From: an uncultured Lachnospiraceae bacterium
Lineage (GTDB): Bacteria; Bacillota; Clostridia; Lachnospirales; Lachnospiraceae
Direction of reading: 5' to 3'
NCBI GenBank assembly: GCA_900549995.1
Contig: URQQ01000002.1
Location: forward strand, 124,001-188,000
Length of the DNA stretch: 64,000 nucleotides
Position numbers and translations under genes: made by a program. The first letter of the stretch is position 1, and each line of letters begins with the position of its first letter. Shown piece by piece: positions 46,353 through 54,945 of this stretch. Below the pieces are notes generated by a model. It did not search any database and was not told the origin of the DNA. It worked only from the letters and a program-made list of their open reading frames with translations.

Positions 46353-47549
46353 CTATCTCTTTATTTCATCCTCCGATGACTTCCGGGACGCTGTAATCTC
46401 CTCTACCCATGCCTCACGCATCATTCGAAAACATCCCCTCATCATATGGTATTCATCATACAGCGCCTGCCTTACCTGTACATCAATCGGAATTGCTTCA
46501 TTTTTCATCTCTTTCATAAACTTCTCAAACCGTTCTACAATCAATGCCCCGTACTCTTTATAACAGCTGTCTATCACCAGCCTGTCCGGATTGTATACCC
46601 ATAACAGATTATATAAAACCCGGGCAATCAGCTCCAGGACTTCATCCAGAATTCTCATTTCCGCTTCACTGAGAGGTTCTTCCCCTGTAAGAAGTTTCCT
46701 GAATTTTTTCTGGATCCCATGTTCTCTTAATTTTTTATTCAGTGCATTTACTGATATCAGTTCTTCCAGAGTTGTATATCCATTTCCAGACGGATCGGCT
46801 ATCAGCATCTTCCCGACTTCACCGGCCATCAGATCGGCTCCGGCAACCGCCACACCTTCGTGTATAAAAAATCCTCCCACGCCATAACCGCAGTAAAAAT
46901 AAAACTGGCTCCCAAGGCTCCCCTCCTGGCTGTTATATTCTGAGTGGGCAGCCGGGACAACATCATGAAATACCCGGACATTGTCAATTGAAAGCTCTTC
47001 CATGAATAATTTCTTAATATGAAGTTCCTTAAAGTCAGCGATCAGATCATAGTTCACAAGATCTACCTCTTCATAATATGCACTGGGCACAAACACTGCG
47101 ATTCCGACAGTCGTTGTCTGCAAAAGGCAAAGCCGTTCTCTTACCTTTGCGATTGCGGTCAGAAGGTTCTCTTTATAATCACAGCCTTCCTTGAATTCAA
47201 CCGTCTGGCTATCGAGGAGATTCTCATAGATGTCATAGATCAGGAAACTGATCTCATCTACAGATGTCAGATTTACACAGACAATATTCCCATACGATTC
47301 CGCAATCTCCAGTGCTTTCGGTTTCCGCCCTACGTCGTTGCCGGTACTTGCTTTTTCCACAAGTATTCCCATCTCAATCAGATCATCTACGATATGTTTT
47401 ACCGTCATAAGGCTGATATGATTCTTTTTGGACAATTCATTCCTCGTCTTGCTTTTATCCCGGATAATGTCCTGCATAATATTCGTAATATTTACATTTC
47501 TGATATTGCTTACTGTAAGTGTCTGTTTCTTATCTATATCCATCTGCAT
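46353..47549 (-). CDS. ROK-family transcriptional repressor (NagC/XylR type)
   Basis: A 398-residue regulator: N-terminal winged HTH (RNVNITNIMQDIIRDKSKTRNELSKKNHISLMTVKHIVDDLIEMGILVE, about 17-65) fused to a ROK sugar-binding domain. The ROK domain lacks the DxGGT ATP loop, as usual for repressors. AAGGAG lies 9 nt before the ATG. It is inside the operon it probably represses; the two tandem 13-bp operators at 52393-52418 are the likely targets, released by an amino sugar or its phosphate. Confidence 0.87.
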   Translation of the reverse strand: MQMDIDKKQTLTVSNIRNVNITNIMQDIIRDKSKTRNELSKKNHISLMTVKHIVDDLIEMGILVEKASTGNDVGRKPKALEIAESYGNIVCVNLTSVDEISFLIYDIYENLLDSQTVEFKEGCDYKENLLTAIAKVRERLCLLQTTTVGIAVFVPSAYYEEVDLVNYDLIADFKELHIKKLFMEELSIDNVRVFHDVVPAAHSEYNSQEGSLGSQFYFYCGYGVGGFFIHEGVAVAGADLMAGEVGKMLIADPSGNGYTTLEELISVNALNKKLREHGIQKKFRKLLTGEEPLSEAEMRILDEVLELIARVLYNLLWVYNPDRLVIDSCYKEYGALIVERFEKFMKEMKNEAIPIDVQVRQALYDEYHMMRGCFRMMREAWVEEITASRKSSEDEIKR

Positions 47550-47582
47550 GAAAATCTTCTCCTTATCTTTTATGCTGCAAAG

Positions 47583-48881
47583 CTATCTTAAGCATTCTCT
47601 GAGAGACTTGTCAATGATTTCAACTGCTTCATCTACATTTTCCTTCGATGTGATCAAAGCCGGATGCATTACTACAACAACATTCTGCAGGTTCTTTCTG
47701 CTTTCAAGCTCAGTGATCAGGCCATTTGCAAGCATTGTCTCATATAACTGCTGTCCGAGTTCGTACTTATCAGCACTTGGCGTTCCCTCGATCTCAAATC
47801 CCTGAAGAAGCCCGCGTCCCCGTACATCTGTAATCTCCGGATATTTTGCCTTTAGTCCTGTAAGCTTCTCATGCAGGTATTCTCCTACCACACGGCTGTT
47901 CTCTACAAGCCCGTCTCTCTGTATTATTTCGATGTTCTTAAGCGCGCTGCGGCAGGTAAGAGGATAACAGGAGTGTGTATGGCCGTGCAGGCTTATTTTG
48001 CTCATCGCCTCACCGATCTCTTTTTTACATAAAACTGCGGATCCCGGTACATATCCACTTGTAAGCCCCTTCCCGGTTACAAGGATATCCGGTGTCACGC
48101 CTTCATATTCACAGGCGAACATCGTACCTGTCTGTCCGATTCCGGTTACAACTTCATCGAAAATCAAAAGCGCACCGTACTTATCACAGAGTTCTCTCAC
48201 ACCTTTCCAGAATCCTTCCGGAGGCACGATAACACCGCCGGCCGCAAAGATTGGTTCAGAAATGACTGCCGCAATGCGGTCACCGCCTTCATGAAGCATC
48301 GTCTGTTCCAGATATTTCAGACACTGCATGCCGCAAGATCCCGGTTCTTTTCCAAAATCACAGTGATAGCAGTACGGCGGCGCAGAGTGTACGAACCCCC
48401 TTGGAAGCAGTTCCGAGATTCCGGAATTCTCCTGAATCATTTCCGACTTGCCGGTTGCCGCTGCGGCACCTGCGGTGGAGCCATGGAATCCCCGCCTGAA
48501 AGAGATGATTCTTCCGCCTCCGCGGTAATATTTTGCCAGTTTCAGAGCGAACTCATTGGCATCGGATCCGGTACAGCCAAACATTACCATATCAAGGCCT
48601 TCCGGGGAAATCTCGACCATCTTCTCGGCCAGCGCTGCTCTTTCTTCTGTCACAAAACAGGACGTTACGTTCGCAACTTTTTCCAGCTGCTCTTTCAGCG
48701 CCCCGATCAATTCTTCATTGCCATGGCCTAAAGTACAGGCAGAAAACTGTCCTGAAAAATCCAGGTATTTCTTTCCGGCATCATCATAAAGGTACATCCC
48801 TTTTCCTTTTGTAAACACAAGGTCATCTGTCGTGTAACATTGGATGAGGTATTTTTTATCTTTCTCAACTGTTTTATTCAT
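47583..48881 (-). CDS. Class III pyridoxal-phosphate aminotransferase
   Basis: A 432-residue fold-type I, class III aminotransferase. Seen are GCTGSDANEFALKLAKYYRGG, the cofactor-binding IFDEVVTGIGQTG and the Schiff-base lysine in LVTGKGLTSGYVPGSAV. Typical substrates are omega-amines, GABA, ornithine or glutamate-1-semialdehyde, but some act on amino sugars and aminocyclitols. With NagB, a ROK kinase and a dehydrogenase in the same operon, deamination or transamination of an amino-substituted sugar is the best guess. It begins 17 bp after nagB. Confidence 0.87.
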   Translation of the reverse strand: MNKTVEKDKKYLIQCYTTDDLVFTKGKGMYLYDDAGKKYLDFSGQFSACTLGHGNEELIGALKEQLEKVANVTSCFVTEERAALAEKMVEISPEGLDMVMFGCTGSDANEFALKLAKYYRGGGRIISFRRGFHGSTAGAAAATGKSEMIQENSGISELLPRGFVHSAPPYCYHCDFGKEPGSCGMQCLKYLEQTMLHEGGDRIAAVISEPIFAAGGVIVPPEGFWKGVRELCDKYGALLIFDEVVTGIGQTGTMFACEYEGVTPDILVTGKGLTSGYVPGSAVLCKKEIGEAMSKISLHGHTHSCYPLTCRSALKNIEIIQRDGLVENSRVVGEYLHEKLTGLKAKYPEITDVRGRGLLQGFEIEGTPSADKYELGQQLYETMLANGLITELESRKNLQNVVVVMHPALITSKENVDEAVEIIDKSLRECLR

Positions 48882-48897
48882 ATGGATTCCTCCCGAT

Positions 48898-49632
48898 TTA
48901 TTCGTATTTCATCATTGATAACGCATCTTCATCTGCCACAATGGTTACATCCGGATGAAGCTTAAGAACCGATGCCGGAACACCTGGAACTACCGGGCCA
49001 TTCACCACCTGATTCAGGATTTCAGCCTTCTCTTTCCCGCTGACAAGCATCAGGATTTTCCGTGCCTTCATAATCGTCCCGATCCCCATGGTATACGCTT
49101 TGCGCGGTACATCTTCTGCTTTCTCGAAAAACCGTTGATTCGCTTCAATTGTACTTTCTGCAAGTGACACACAATGGCAGGATGCTTTAAAATCATCCGC
49201 AGGTTCATTGAATCCGATATGTCCGTTATGTCCAAGCCCCAGAAGCTGCAGGTCAATGCCTCCGGCCTCTTTGATTGTATTTTCATATTCCGCACACACC
49301 TTGCTGCTGTCTTCTTCCAACCCGTTCGGAATAAATGTATTCTCTGCTTTGATGTTAATGTCTTTGAACAGGTTCTGGTTCATAAAATAATAATAGCCCT
49401 GTTCATCCTCTGGCCCAAGTCCTTTATATTCATCCAGGTTCACAGACTTGATCTCCGAAAAATCCAGAATTCCCTGTCTGTACCATTTCTTCAGGTATCC
49501 GTAGGCTCCGACAGGGGTAGACCCTGTCGCAAGCCCGAGGACACTGTCTGGCTTTGAAATGACCTGAGCTGCTAAAACAGCCGCCGCTTTTTCACTTAAT
49601 TTCTCATAATTCTCCGCTTTAATGATCTTCAT
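48898..49632 (-). CDS. nagB: Glucosamine-6-phosphate deaminase
   Basis: A 244-residue NagB that converts glucosamine-6-phosphate to fructose-6-phosphate and ammonia. Motifs GLATGSTPVGAYGYL (about 35-49), SVNLDEYKGL, and LGLGHNGHIGFNEPADDF with the catalytic residues are intact; length matches short NagB forms (about 240-265). It follows the GPH transporter by 19 bp. It anchors the operon to amino-sugar catabolism, unless it acts on a related substrate. Confidence 0.92.
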   Translation of the reverse strand: MKIIKAENYEKLSEKAAAVLAAQVISKPDSVLGLATGSTPVGAYGYLKKWYRQGILDFSEIKSVNLDEYKGLGPEDEQGYYYFMNQNLFKDINIKAENTFIPNGLEEDSSKVCAEYENTIKEAGGIDLQLLGLGHNGHIGFNEPADDFKASCHCVSLAESTIEANQRFFEKAEDVPRKAYTMGIGTIMKARKILMLVSGKEKAEILNQVVNGPVVPGVPASVLKLHPDVTIVADEDALSMMKYE

Positions 49633-49651
49633 TTTACTTCCTCTTTTCAGA

Positions 49652-51127
49652 CTATGCTTCTATTTCTCTCTCTCGAACTTCCTGCATGCACTGCTCCAGA
49701 CGCTTATCACTGAGCCCAAAGAACAGATGCAGGATGGTGTGTATGATTGTCACAGCTGCCGGTATAACAAACGCAAGCATCAGCAGAAGATTCATTGTCC
49801 TGTCAGTCTGCACTGTATTTGCCACATATCCGGAAGCATCCAGTAAAATTCCCATAATCTGTGCGCCAAGAGCCGCACCGATTGTAATACTGAATCCATT
49901 GACAGCTGATAAAATCCCAGCCTGCCCGTTGCCGTTTTTCCACAGGCCGTAGTCGATGGTTGCGGGCATCAGTACATTTACAAATGAATAGTACGCGCCT
50001 GTCAAAATTCCATTTACCATAAATACCATAAATAATATTCCAAATCTCATAGACTGGGCGGCACCGTCCGCACCATAGGTCTTACATATGATGTATACTA
50101 AAATGCTGAACCCAGAGCTTAGCAGCATACTGAAAATGTATGCCCGGCTTGTATCTTTAAACAGGCGTATCAGCGGCTTCATAACGAAAACTCCCAGCAT
50201 CAGGGCGATCGTATATGCGAACATCGCCACAGAATAAAATTCTTTCATTCCCAGGAAGTATGTAAAGATATAGATGATCATCCCATTTTTGATCGCCTGC
50301 ATTACCTGCTTCAAAACCTCACCGATCTGAAGAATAATTGCGGGCCTGTTTTTACCAAAACTCTTTAACTGGGCAAATATATTCTCATGTGTCATCTGAC
50401 GCAGATGTTCTCTGCAGGAACCATCTTCATTCAGTTCATATTTCCTGCTCATTCTCACGTTCAACAACTGGAAGACCATGACCGTAAGCCCGATGGTAAA
50501 TGCGGCCCAGAAAAATCCTTGGGCTTCATCCTGGCCCTTTCCTCCGAACAGATTGACCAGTGGCATGAACAGCGCAGCGGCAGCTACCTGTGCGAGGTTG
50601 ATGCATACACTTTTAATAACCGCGATCGTCTCCCTCTCTCTGGGGTTCTTCGTCATGTTATAAAACTGGGCAACCTGAGGCATAAAGGAAAATGTTGCGC
50701 CGATAGATCCAAAACATCCGTAGCAGATTGCCGCCCATGCGATTCTGATTCCTGTACTTTCTGTCGGCAGTACAGTGAATACTCCGATGAATAAAAGAAA
50801 CAGAGGGGCAATTCCAAAGATCGCCCAGGAACGGTATCTGCCCCATTTGAAACAGACGTTATCTAATTTATAACCAACCCATAAATCTGTAAAACAATCC
50901 GCTACCCGTGCAAAAAGCATGATACTTCCCGCAACGGTTGCGCTAAGTCCAACGACATCCGTATAAAAATATACCAGATAGTATCCAAAAATCACCCACG
51001 ATACCTGAAAACTATATCCGCCGTACATGCTGTGGATGATCTTATCGTACCATGGCACTTTGTCCGTCGTTGACGTAAAATCTATATCATAAGCATTTTT
51101 CTTTCGCTTCTGGGGTTCCTCCGACAT
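49652..51127 (-). CDS. GPH-family (MFS) sugar/glycoside cation symporter
   Basis: A 491-residue transporter with twelve predicted membrane segments. It has the GPH/MelB features MLFARVADCFTDLWVGYKLD in helix 2 (an Asp-rich cation site) and the cytoplasmic loop NPRERETIAVIKSV. GPH carriers import glycosides, pentosides or hexuronides with Na+ or H+. An AAGGGAGG site precedes the ATG. A near-palindromic inverted repeat lies in the 183-bp gap upstream. It should import the amino-sugar-type substrate. Confidence 0.88.
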   Translation of the reverse strand: MSEEPQKRKKNAYDIDFTSTTDKVPWYDKIIHSMYGGYSFQVSWVIFGYYLVYFYTDVVGLSATVAGSIMLFARVADCFTDLWVGYKLDNVCFKWGRYRSWAIFGIAPLFLLFIGVFTVLPTESTGIRIAWAAICYGCFGSIGATFSFMPQVAQFYNMTKNPRERETIAVIKSVCINLAQVAAAALFMPLVNLFGGKGQDEAQGFFWAAFTIGLTVMVFQLLNVRMSRKYELNEDGSCREHLRQMTHENIFAQLKSFGKNRPAIILQIGEVLKQVMQAIKNGMIIYIFTYFLGMKEFYSVAMFAYTIALMLGVFVMKPLIRLFKDTSRAYIFSMLLSSGFSILVYIICKTYGADGAAQSMRFGILFMVFMVNGILTGAYYSFVNVLMPATIDYGLWKNGNGQAGILSAVNGFSITIGAALGAQIMGILLDASGYVANTVQTDRTMNLLLMLAFVIPAAVTIIHTILHLFFGLSDKRLEQCMQEVREREIEA

Positions 51128-51179
51128 ATAATACCTCCCTTGGTGTGGTTACTGAACAGCAACATATTTTTACTGGTTC

Positions 51180-51251
51180 AGGAGTATTCCTGCCAAAAGT
51201 CCTTGCATGATGTCTGTTTTACCGATATAATATTGACTTAGGAATACTCCT
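51180..51251. repeat. Perfect 12-bp inverted repeat upstream of the GPH transporter
   Basis: AGGAGTATTCCT (51180-51191) and its exact complement AGGAATACTCCT (51240-51251), 48 bp apart. Each arm is itself nearly palindromic, so they could be two operators for looping, or the arms of a large mRNA hairpin. On the minus strand a TATTAT (-10-like) sequence lies between them. A second stem, with arms AAAATCTGAA and TTCGGATTTT in the minus-strand transcript, lies between 51253 and 51293 and may terminate the dehydrogenase transcript. Confidence 0.5.
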
Positions 51252-51310
51252 TAAAATCCGAACTGTGTCCCGTCAAAAACGCATTCAGATTTTAGCGGTG
51301 GTATTCTTTT

Positions 51311-52348
51311 TTATTTATCCCACTCACCGTATTTTGCGATTACTTTGTCTTTGATCATCTGGCAGAATTCGTCTGTCACTTTGAAGTCATTTACTACTGT
51401 ATACCAGTATCCGTTACCTTCCAGGAACTCCTTCTCATACTTGATTGCCGCAAATACATCGTCCCATGTGATTCCCATTCCTTCTGGTCTGATCTCCACG
51501 CCTGCTCTGTGGATGATATCAAGGATTCCATCCGGGTCATTTCCGCCCATCGCTGATCCCACGAAGATTCCAAGGCATACCGGCTGTCCGTGGATGAATT
51601 TCTTCTTTGTCATGTACTCTAAGGTATAGAATAAGAAGTGGTCGCTTCCTTCGATTGGTCTTGGATTCCATCCGTTATTGTGGAATGCTCCGCCGCCCCA
51701 TCTCAGTCCTTCTGTCAGTGTGCGGATTCCTTTTTCGTTGAGTGCATAGATGTCATCAAGTCCATCGACTACTGACTGGAATACTTCTTTGACTTCCGCT
51801 ACCATCTCCTCGTCATATGGCCATTTCTCTTCGCATTTTCCCTGGTCTGCCGCATATTTCCAGTCAAACATAGAGTTATTGTAGCAGAGAACGTCACATA
51901 CACCGCTTCTGTTTAAATCCTTTGGTCCGTTCTGGATGATATCATAGTCCACATACACTGCGATTGGTTCCACATAACCTACGTATTTTACAACACTGTT
52001 AAAACGAACGCCTGCACGGTGTCCGAACACTGCATTTGTCGCGATGGATGTCGGTACCTGATACAGAGGCATATGGCTCTTCCATGCTGCCATCTTCGCA
52101 TAATCCACTGCCTGTCCGCCGCCAAGCCCGATAACAGACTCGAATTTTGGAAGTTTATCTACCTCAGCCATGATCTCATCATACTCCAGTGTCTTTACAA
52201 AATGTACGATGCAGTCCTCGTCAAACTCATCTTTAAAGCGGTCCCAAAGATCTTCCATTGTCACTACAAGGTAAGGTCTCTGCACGATATTCTTTAACTC
52301 TCCCACCAGGTTGCGTCCATAAATTGTTGTAAATAATTTCTTTGCCAT
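51311..52348 (-). CDS. Iron-containing/dehydroquinate-synthase-fold dehydrogenase
   Basis: A 345-residue member of the glycerol-dehydrogenase/3-dehydroquinate-synthase-like superfamily. It has the NAD-binding GLGGGQAVDYAKMAAW motif and metal ligands suggested by GVCDVL, GSDHFLFYTLE and FIHGQPVCLG (Asp, His, His). It resembles the glycerol-1-phosphate-dehydrogenase branch more than butanol dehydrogenases, but specificity is not evident. It is first in the operon, behind a consensus promoter with tandem operators. It may oxidise a hydroxyl before transamination, or act on a phosphorylated sugar. Confidence 0.78.
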   Translation of the reverse strand: MAKKLFTTIYGRNLVGELKNIVQRPYLVVTMEDLWDRFKDEFDEDCIVHFVKTLEYDEIMAEVDKLPKFESVIGLGGGQAVDYAKMAAWKSHMPLYQVPTSIATNAVFGHRAGVRFNSVVKYVGYVEPIAVYVDYDIIQNGPKDLNRSGVCDVLCYNNSMFDWKYAADQGKCEEKWPYDEEMVAEVKEVFQSVVDGLDDIYALNEKGIRTLTEGLRWGGGAFHNNGWNPRPIEGSDHFLFYTLEYMTKKKFIHGQPVCLGIFVGSAMGGNDPDGILDIIHRAGVEIRPEGMGITWDDVFAAIKYEKEFLEGNGYWYTVVNDFKVTDEFCQMIKDKVIAKYGEWDK

Positions 52349-52392
52349 ACTCTCGTTCTCCTTTTCTTAACTTCACTGTGTTTTTTAATTTC

Positions 52393-52418
52393 TAAACATT
52401 GTTTATAAACATTGTTTA
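52393..52418. promoter_or_regulatory. Two tandem 13-bp operators (TAAACATTGTTTA x2)
   Basis: TAAACATTGTTTA occurs twice with no gap, at 52393-52405 and 52406-52418; each is a palindrome around a central T. They begin at the transcription start and run into the leader of the dehydrogenase gene, the expected place for repression. The ROK repressor at 46353-47549 is the natural ligand. Confidence 0.75.
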
Positions 52419-52423
52419 ATAAT

Positions 52424-52452
52424 ATAATATTAGACCTTCCCCATTTTGTCAA
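52424..52452 (-). promoter_or_regulatory. Consensus sigma-A promoter of the ROK amino-sugar operon
   Basis: On the minus strand TTGACA (52447-52452), 17 bp, TATTAT (52424-52429), directly followed by the tandem operators. Strong promoter under tight repression. Nothing else is evident in the gap apart from the terminator at 52565-52610. Confidence 0.85.
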
Positions 52453-52564
52453 CGGAGAGTAATTCACAAATCAAAGAGGAATTATTTGTGCACATTTACT
52501 AATTATACCTGTTTTCTGTCCGGCAGATTATCCGCTATTACCATCGATACTTCCACAACACAGC

Positions 52565-52610
52565 AAAGCACCGCCCTTGATGCTGTTTTCGCCATCAAAA
52601 GCGGTGCTTT
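52565..52610 (-). terminator. Terminator of the PepD-OPT-PqqD operon
   Basis: AAAGCACCGC (52565-52574) pairs with GCGGTGCTTT (52601-52610), with inner TTGATG/CATCAA pairing. It lies just after the PqqD-like stop. The A/T tracts at both ends allow termination in either direction. Confidence 0.8.
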
Positions 52611-52628
52611 TAATACCTCATATTCAGA

Positions 52629-53006
52629 TTACAGAATTCTTTTAATATAATGGCACTGCATGTCCATGTACTCCAAAAACATCAGCAGCCTTTGATAGAC
52701 AGGGTACGCCTTCTCTCCGAACTCATCTTCCACCGCATTCCCGAGTCTTTCTACATTCATGCTGCCGTCAATGTGTAAAAATACAAAGCTTCCCAATGCA
52801 TCCAGCTTTATAAGCCTGTACTGTGGAATCTCTGCATGAAGCCTGCGCAGAAACCGCTGTACAGGGTGATCCTGACGGATGAATAAAGTTACAATCCCTT
52901 CCGGATCTGTCTCAAACTCTATCGTATCTGATTTTTCAAAGACAATCCCAAGAGCCTCATCAAGCCTCTGTTCATACCTTTCTTTACATTCTTTCTTATT
53001 TTTCAT
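52629..53006 (-). CDS. PqqD-like (RRE-fold) small protein
   Basis: A 125-residue cytoplasmic protein. Residues about 25-115 fit the PqqD/RiPP-recognition-element pattern: a beta-strand start (IEFETDPEGIVTLFI), then LDALGSFVFLHIDGSMNVERLGNAVEDEFGEKAYPVYQRLLMFLEYM, matching the PqqD block of a Leu/Gly turn, an I-D-G turn and two helices. PqqD-fold proteins bind leader peptides in RiPP biosynthesis. No radical SAM, cyclase or precursor peptide gene is nearby. Its start overlaps the OPT transporter gene by 11 nt, so it probably works with the transporter. The assignment is by pattern only. Confidence 0.6.
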   Translation of the reverse strand: MKNKKECKERYEQRLDEALGIVFEKSDTIEFETDPEGIVTLFIRQDHPVQRFLRRLHAEIPQYRLIKLDALGSFVFLHIDGSMNVERLGNAVEDEFGEKAYPVYQRLLMFLEYMDMQCHYIKRIL

Positions 53007-54909
53007 TTTTTACCTTACCACCCATAAGTGCAGCCAATGTTGCTGCGACCAGGAGCACCAGAAGAATGAATGCCATGCCGTTGCTTCCTGCAAATCCGGT
53101 GAGCTCACCAAGATGAATGACTCCTGTCACCTGAAGTATGATTCCGATAAGACCAATAATGGAGCCTCCTGCTACAAGGCCGGAAGAAAGGCTGATTCCA
53201 TTGGAAAGCCGGATTTCCCGCTCTTCACTGCTCTTTGAAAACTTCTCAACTAAAACATGCAGGATCGCACCGACCAGCAGGATTGACGTTGTAGAGATCG
53301 GCAGATAAAATCCAATCGCAACTGTCATAACCGGCAGTTTTAGAAAATGCACTACAATCCCCATCACAATGCCTACGATAATCATCGGCCATGGCAGATG
53401 CCCGGACATAATGCCGCTTGTTAAAGTAGCCATCAGATTTGCCTGAGGCAATGCAAACGGTACGTTGTCACCAGTGATCGCCAGCTGATTTGAAAGCAGC
53501 AAAGTGACACCTACAACAGTTGCCACACCTACGATGGCAGCAATACCAAAATACCGGTCCATTTCACTCTTACGTCCTCCAATGACGAAGGATACCTTCT
53601 GCGACTGACAGTAACCTCCAGCTGCCGCAATCGCGGTAACTATGAACGTGGCAAACATCAGCAGTGAACGGTTGTTGCCTTCAGATGTCCAGCCAAACCC
53701 CAAGAACAAAAGTGTCAGCACAACGACGGAAGCGATGGTCATTCCCGATACCGGCAGATTGGAACAGCCGATGGTACCGGCAAGTTTACCGGAAACAATT
53801 ACGAATAAAAGCGCAAGAATAAGAGACAGCAGTGTTGCGACAACAATCATCATTACATTACCGCCGGAAACCATAATACCACCTACAAAAGCAATCAAAA
53901 TACTCGCCATGAAGAAAATGGTTGCGAGAGAACCGCCGCCTTTGGATGAAGATTTCGCCGCAAAAGTTTCACGCAATGAGGATACAACGGTGGGAATGAG
54001 CTTTACCGCACCGATAATTCCTCCAGAAAGCATCATGCCGGCTCCAATATACTTTACATAACTGCCGGAAATCGCACTCACATTCATTGCGTTAATTGTC
54101 ATGCCCGGGTCATTCCATACTTTAGGGCCTCCGGTACAAAGGGAAGTGAAATACCCTACCAGAGGTACGATGGCAAAGTTCGAAAGCACGGAGCTCGCAA
54201 ACATAGTTAAAGATACCGGAATCCCTACAATAAAGCCAATCCCAAGCAGCAGCGGGTTGACCTCCAGCTGGAAACGCCATTTATAGAATGTCTCATTGGT
54301 AAAGTCAATCACATTGTTTACAACTCCCAGAAAAGAACTGGTAAACACGGTCAGAATCCCACCGATGCCAAACCCGATTCCCATGTATTTAATAGACTCT
54401 TTCTGTCCTTCCGACGCTACCAGTGTTTCTGAAATTGCCATTGATTCCGGATACATGAGTGTTCCGTGTTCGTCAACCATCAGATAATTATAGACCAGAG
54501 ATGCTCCTCCTACTCCCAGAAGTGCACCGCCCACACCAACAATTAAGCCTTCAAGAAAGGTGATATGGGAACCAATCAAAATGACAGCCGGCAGTACAAA
54601 AATCATTCCGCTTGCCATGGATTCTCCGCCGCTTGCCATGCCCTGCAGCAGTGTTTTCCCAAGCAGGCCGCTCTTTTTTGCAAAGATCGTAAGAAGCACT
54701 GAGCCAAGAATCGAGCCGGGAATGCCTGCGGCTACCGTAAGACCGGCTTTCATGCCGGAATATGCGGTAGATGCAGAGAATATAATCGCGAGGATGAGAC
54801 CGATGATCAAGACAGGGATGCCGCCGCCCCGTTTACTCGTATCCGTAATGTATGGCACATAATCTTTCCCTGCCACACCGCCATAGGCTTCTTTTGATAA
54901 TTTTTTCAT
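52996..54909 (-). CDS. OPT-family oligopeptide transporter
   Basis: A 637-residue polytopic membrane protein with about 14-16 hydrophobic segments. The family signatures are GLILAIIFSASTAYSGMKAGLTVAAGIPGSI near the N-terminus, IFVLPAVILIG, and the late GDNVPFALPQANLMATL segment. Bacterial OPT proteins import small peptides or metal-ligand complexes. It is located between the dipeptidase PepD (37 bp upstream) and a PqqD-like gene (overlapping), so imported peptides would be hydrolysed to amino acids. The AGGAGG-type site is GGAGG, 8 nt before the ATG. Confidence 0.9.
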   Translation of the reverse strand: MKKLSKEAYGGVAGKDYVPYITDTSKRGGGIPVLIIGLILAIIFSASTAYSGMKAGLTVAAGIPGSILGSVLLTIFAKKSGLLGKTLLQGMASGGESMASGMIFVLPAVILIGSHITFLEGLIVGVGGALLGVGGASLVYNYLMVDEHGTLMYPESMAISETLVASEGQKESIKYMGIGFGIGGILTVFTSSFLGVVNNVIDFTNETFYKWRFQLEVNPLLLGIGFIVGIPVSLTMFASSVLSNFAIVPLVGYFTSLCTGGPKVWNDPGMTINAMNVSAISGSYVKYIGAGMMLSGGIIGAVKLIPTVVSSLRETFAAKSSSKGGGSLATIFFMASILIAFVGGIMVSGGNVMMIVVATLLSLILALLFVIVSGKLAGTIGCSNLPVSGMTIASVVVLTLLFLGFGWTSEGNNRSLLMFATFIVTAIAAAGGYCQSQKVSFVIGGRKSEMDRYFGIAAIVGVATVVGVTLLLSNQLAITGDNVPFALPQANLMATLTSGIMSGHLPWPMIIVGIVMGIVVHFLKLPVMTVAIGFYLPISTTSILLVGAILHVLVEKFSKSSEEREIRLSNGISLSSGLVAGGSIIGLIGIILQVTGVIHLGELTGFAGSNGMAFILLVLLVAATLAALMGGKVKNEK

Positions 54910-54945
54910 TACATTTACCTCCGCTTAACATTGATAATGAAACAG

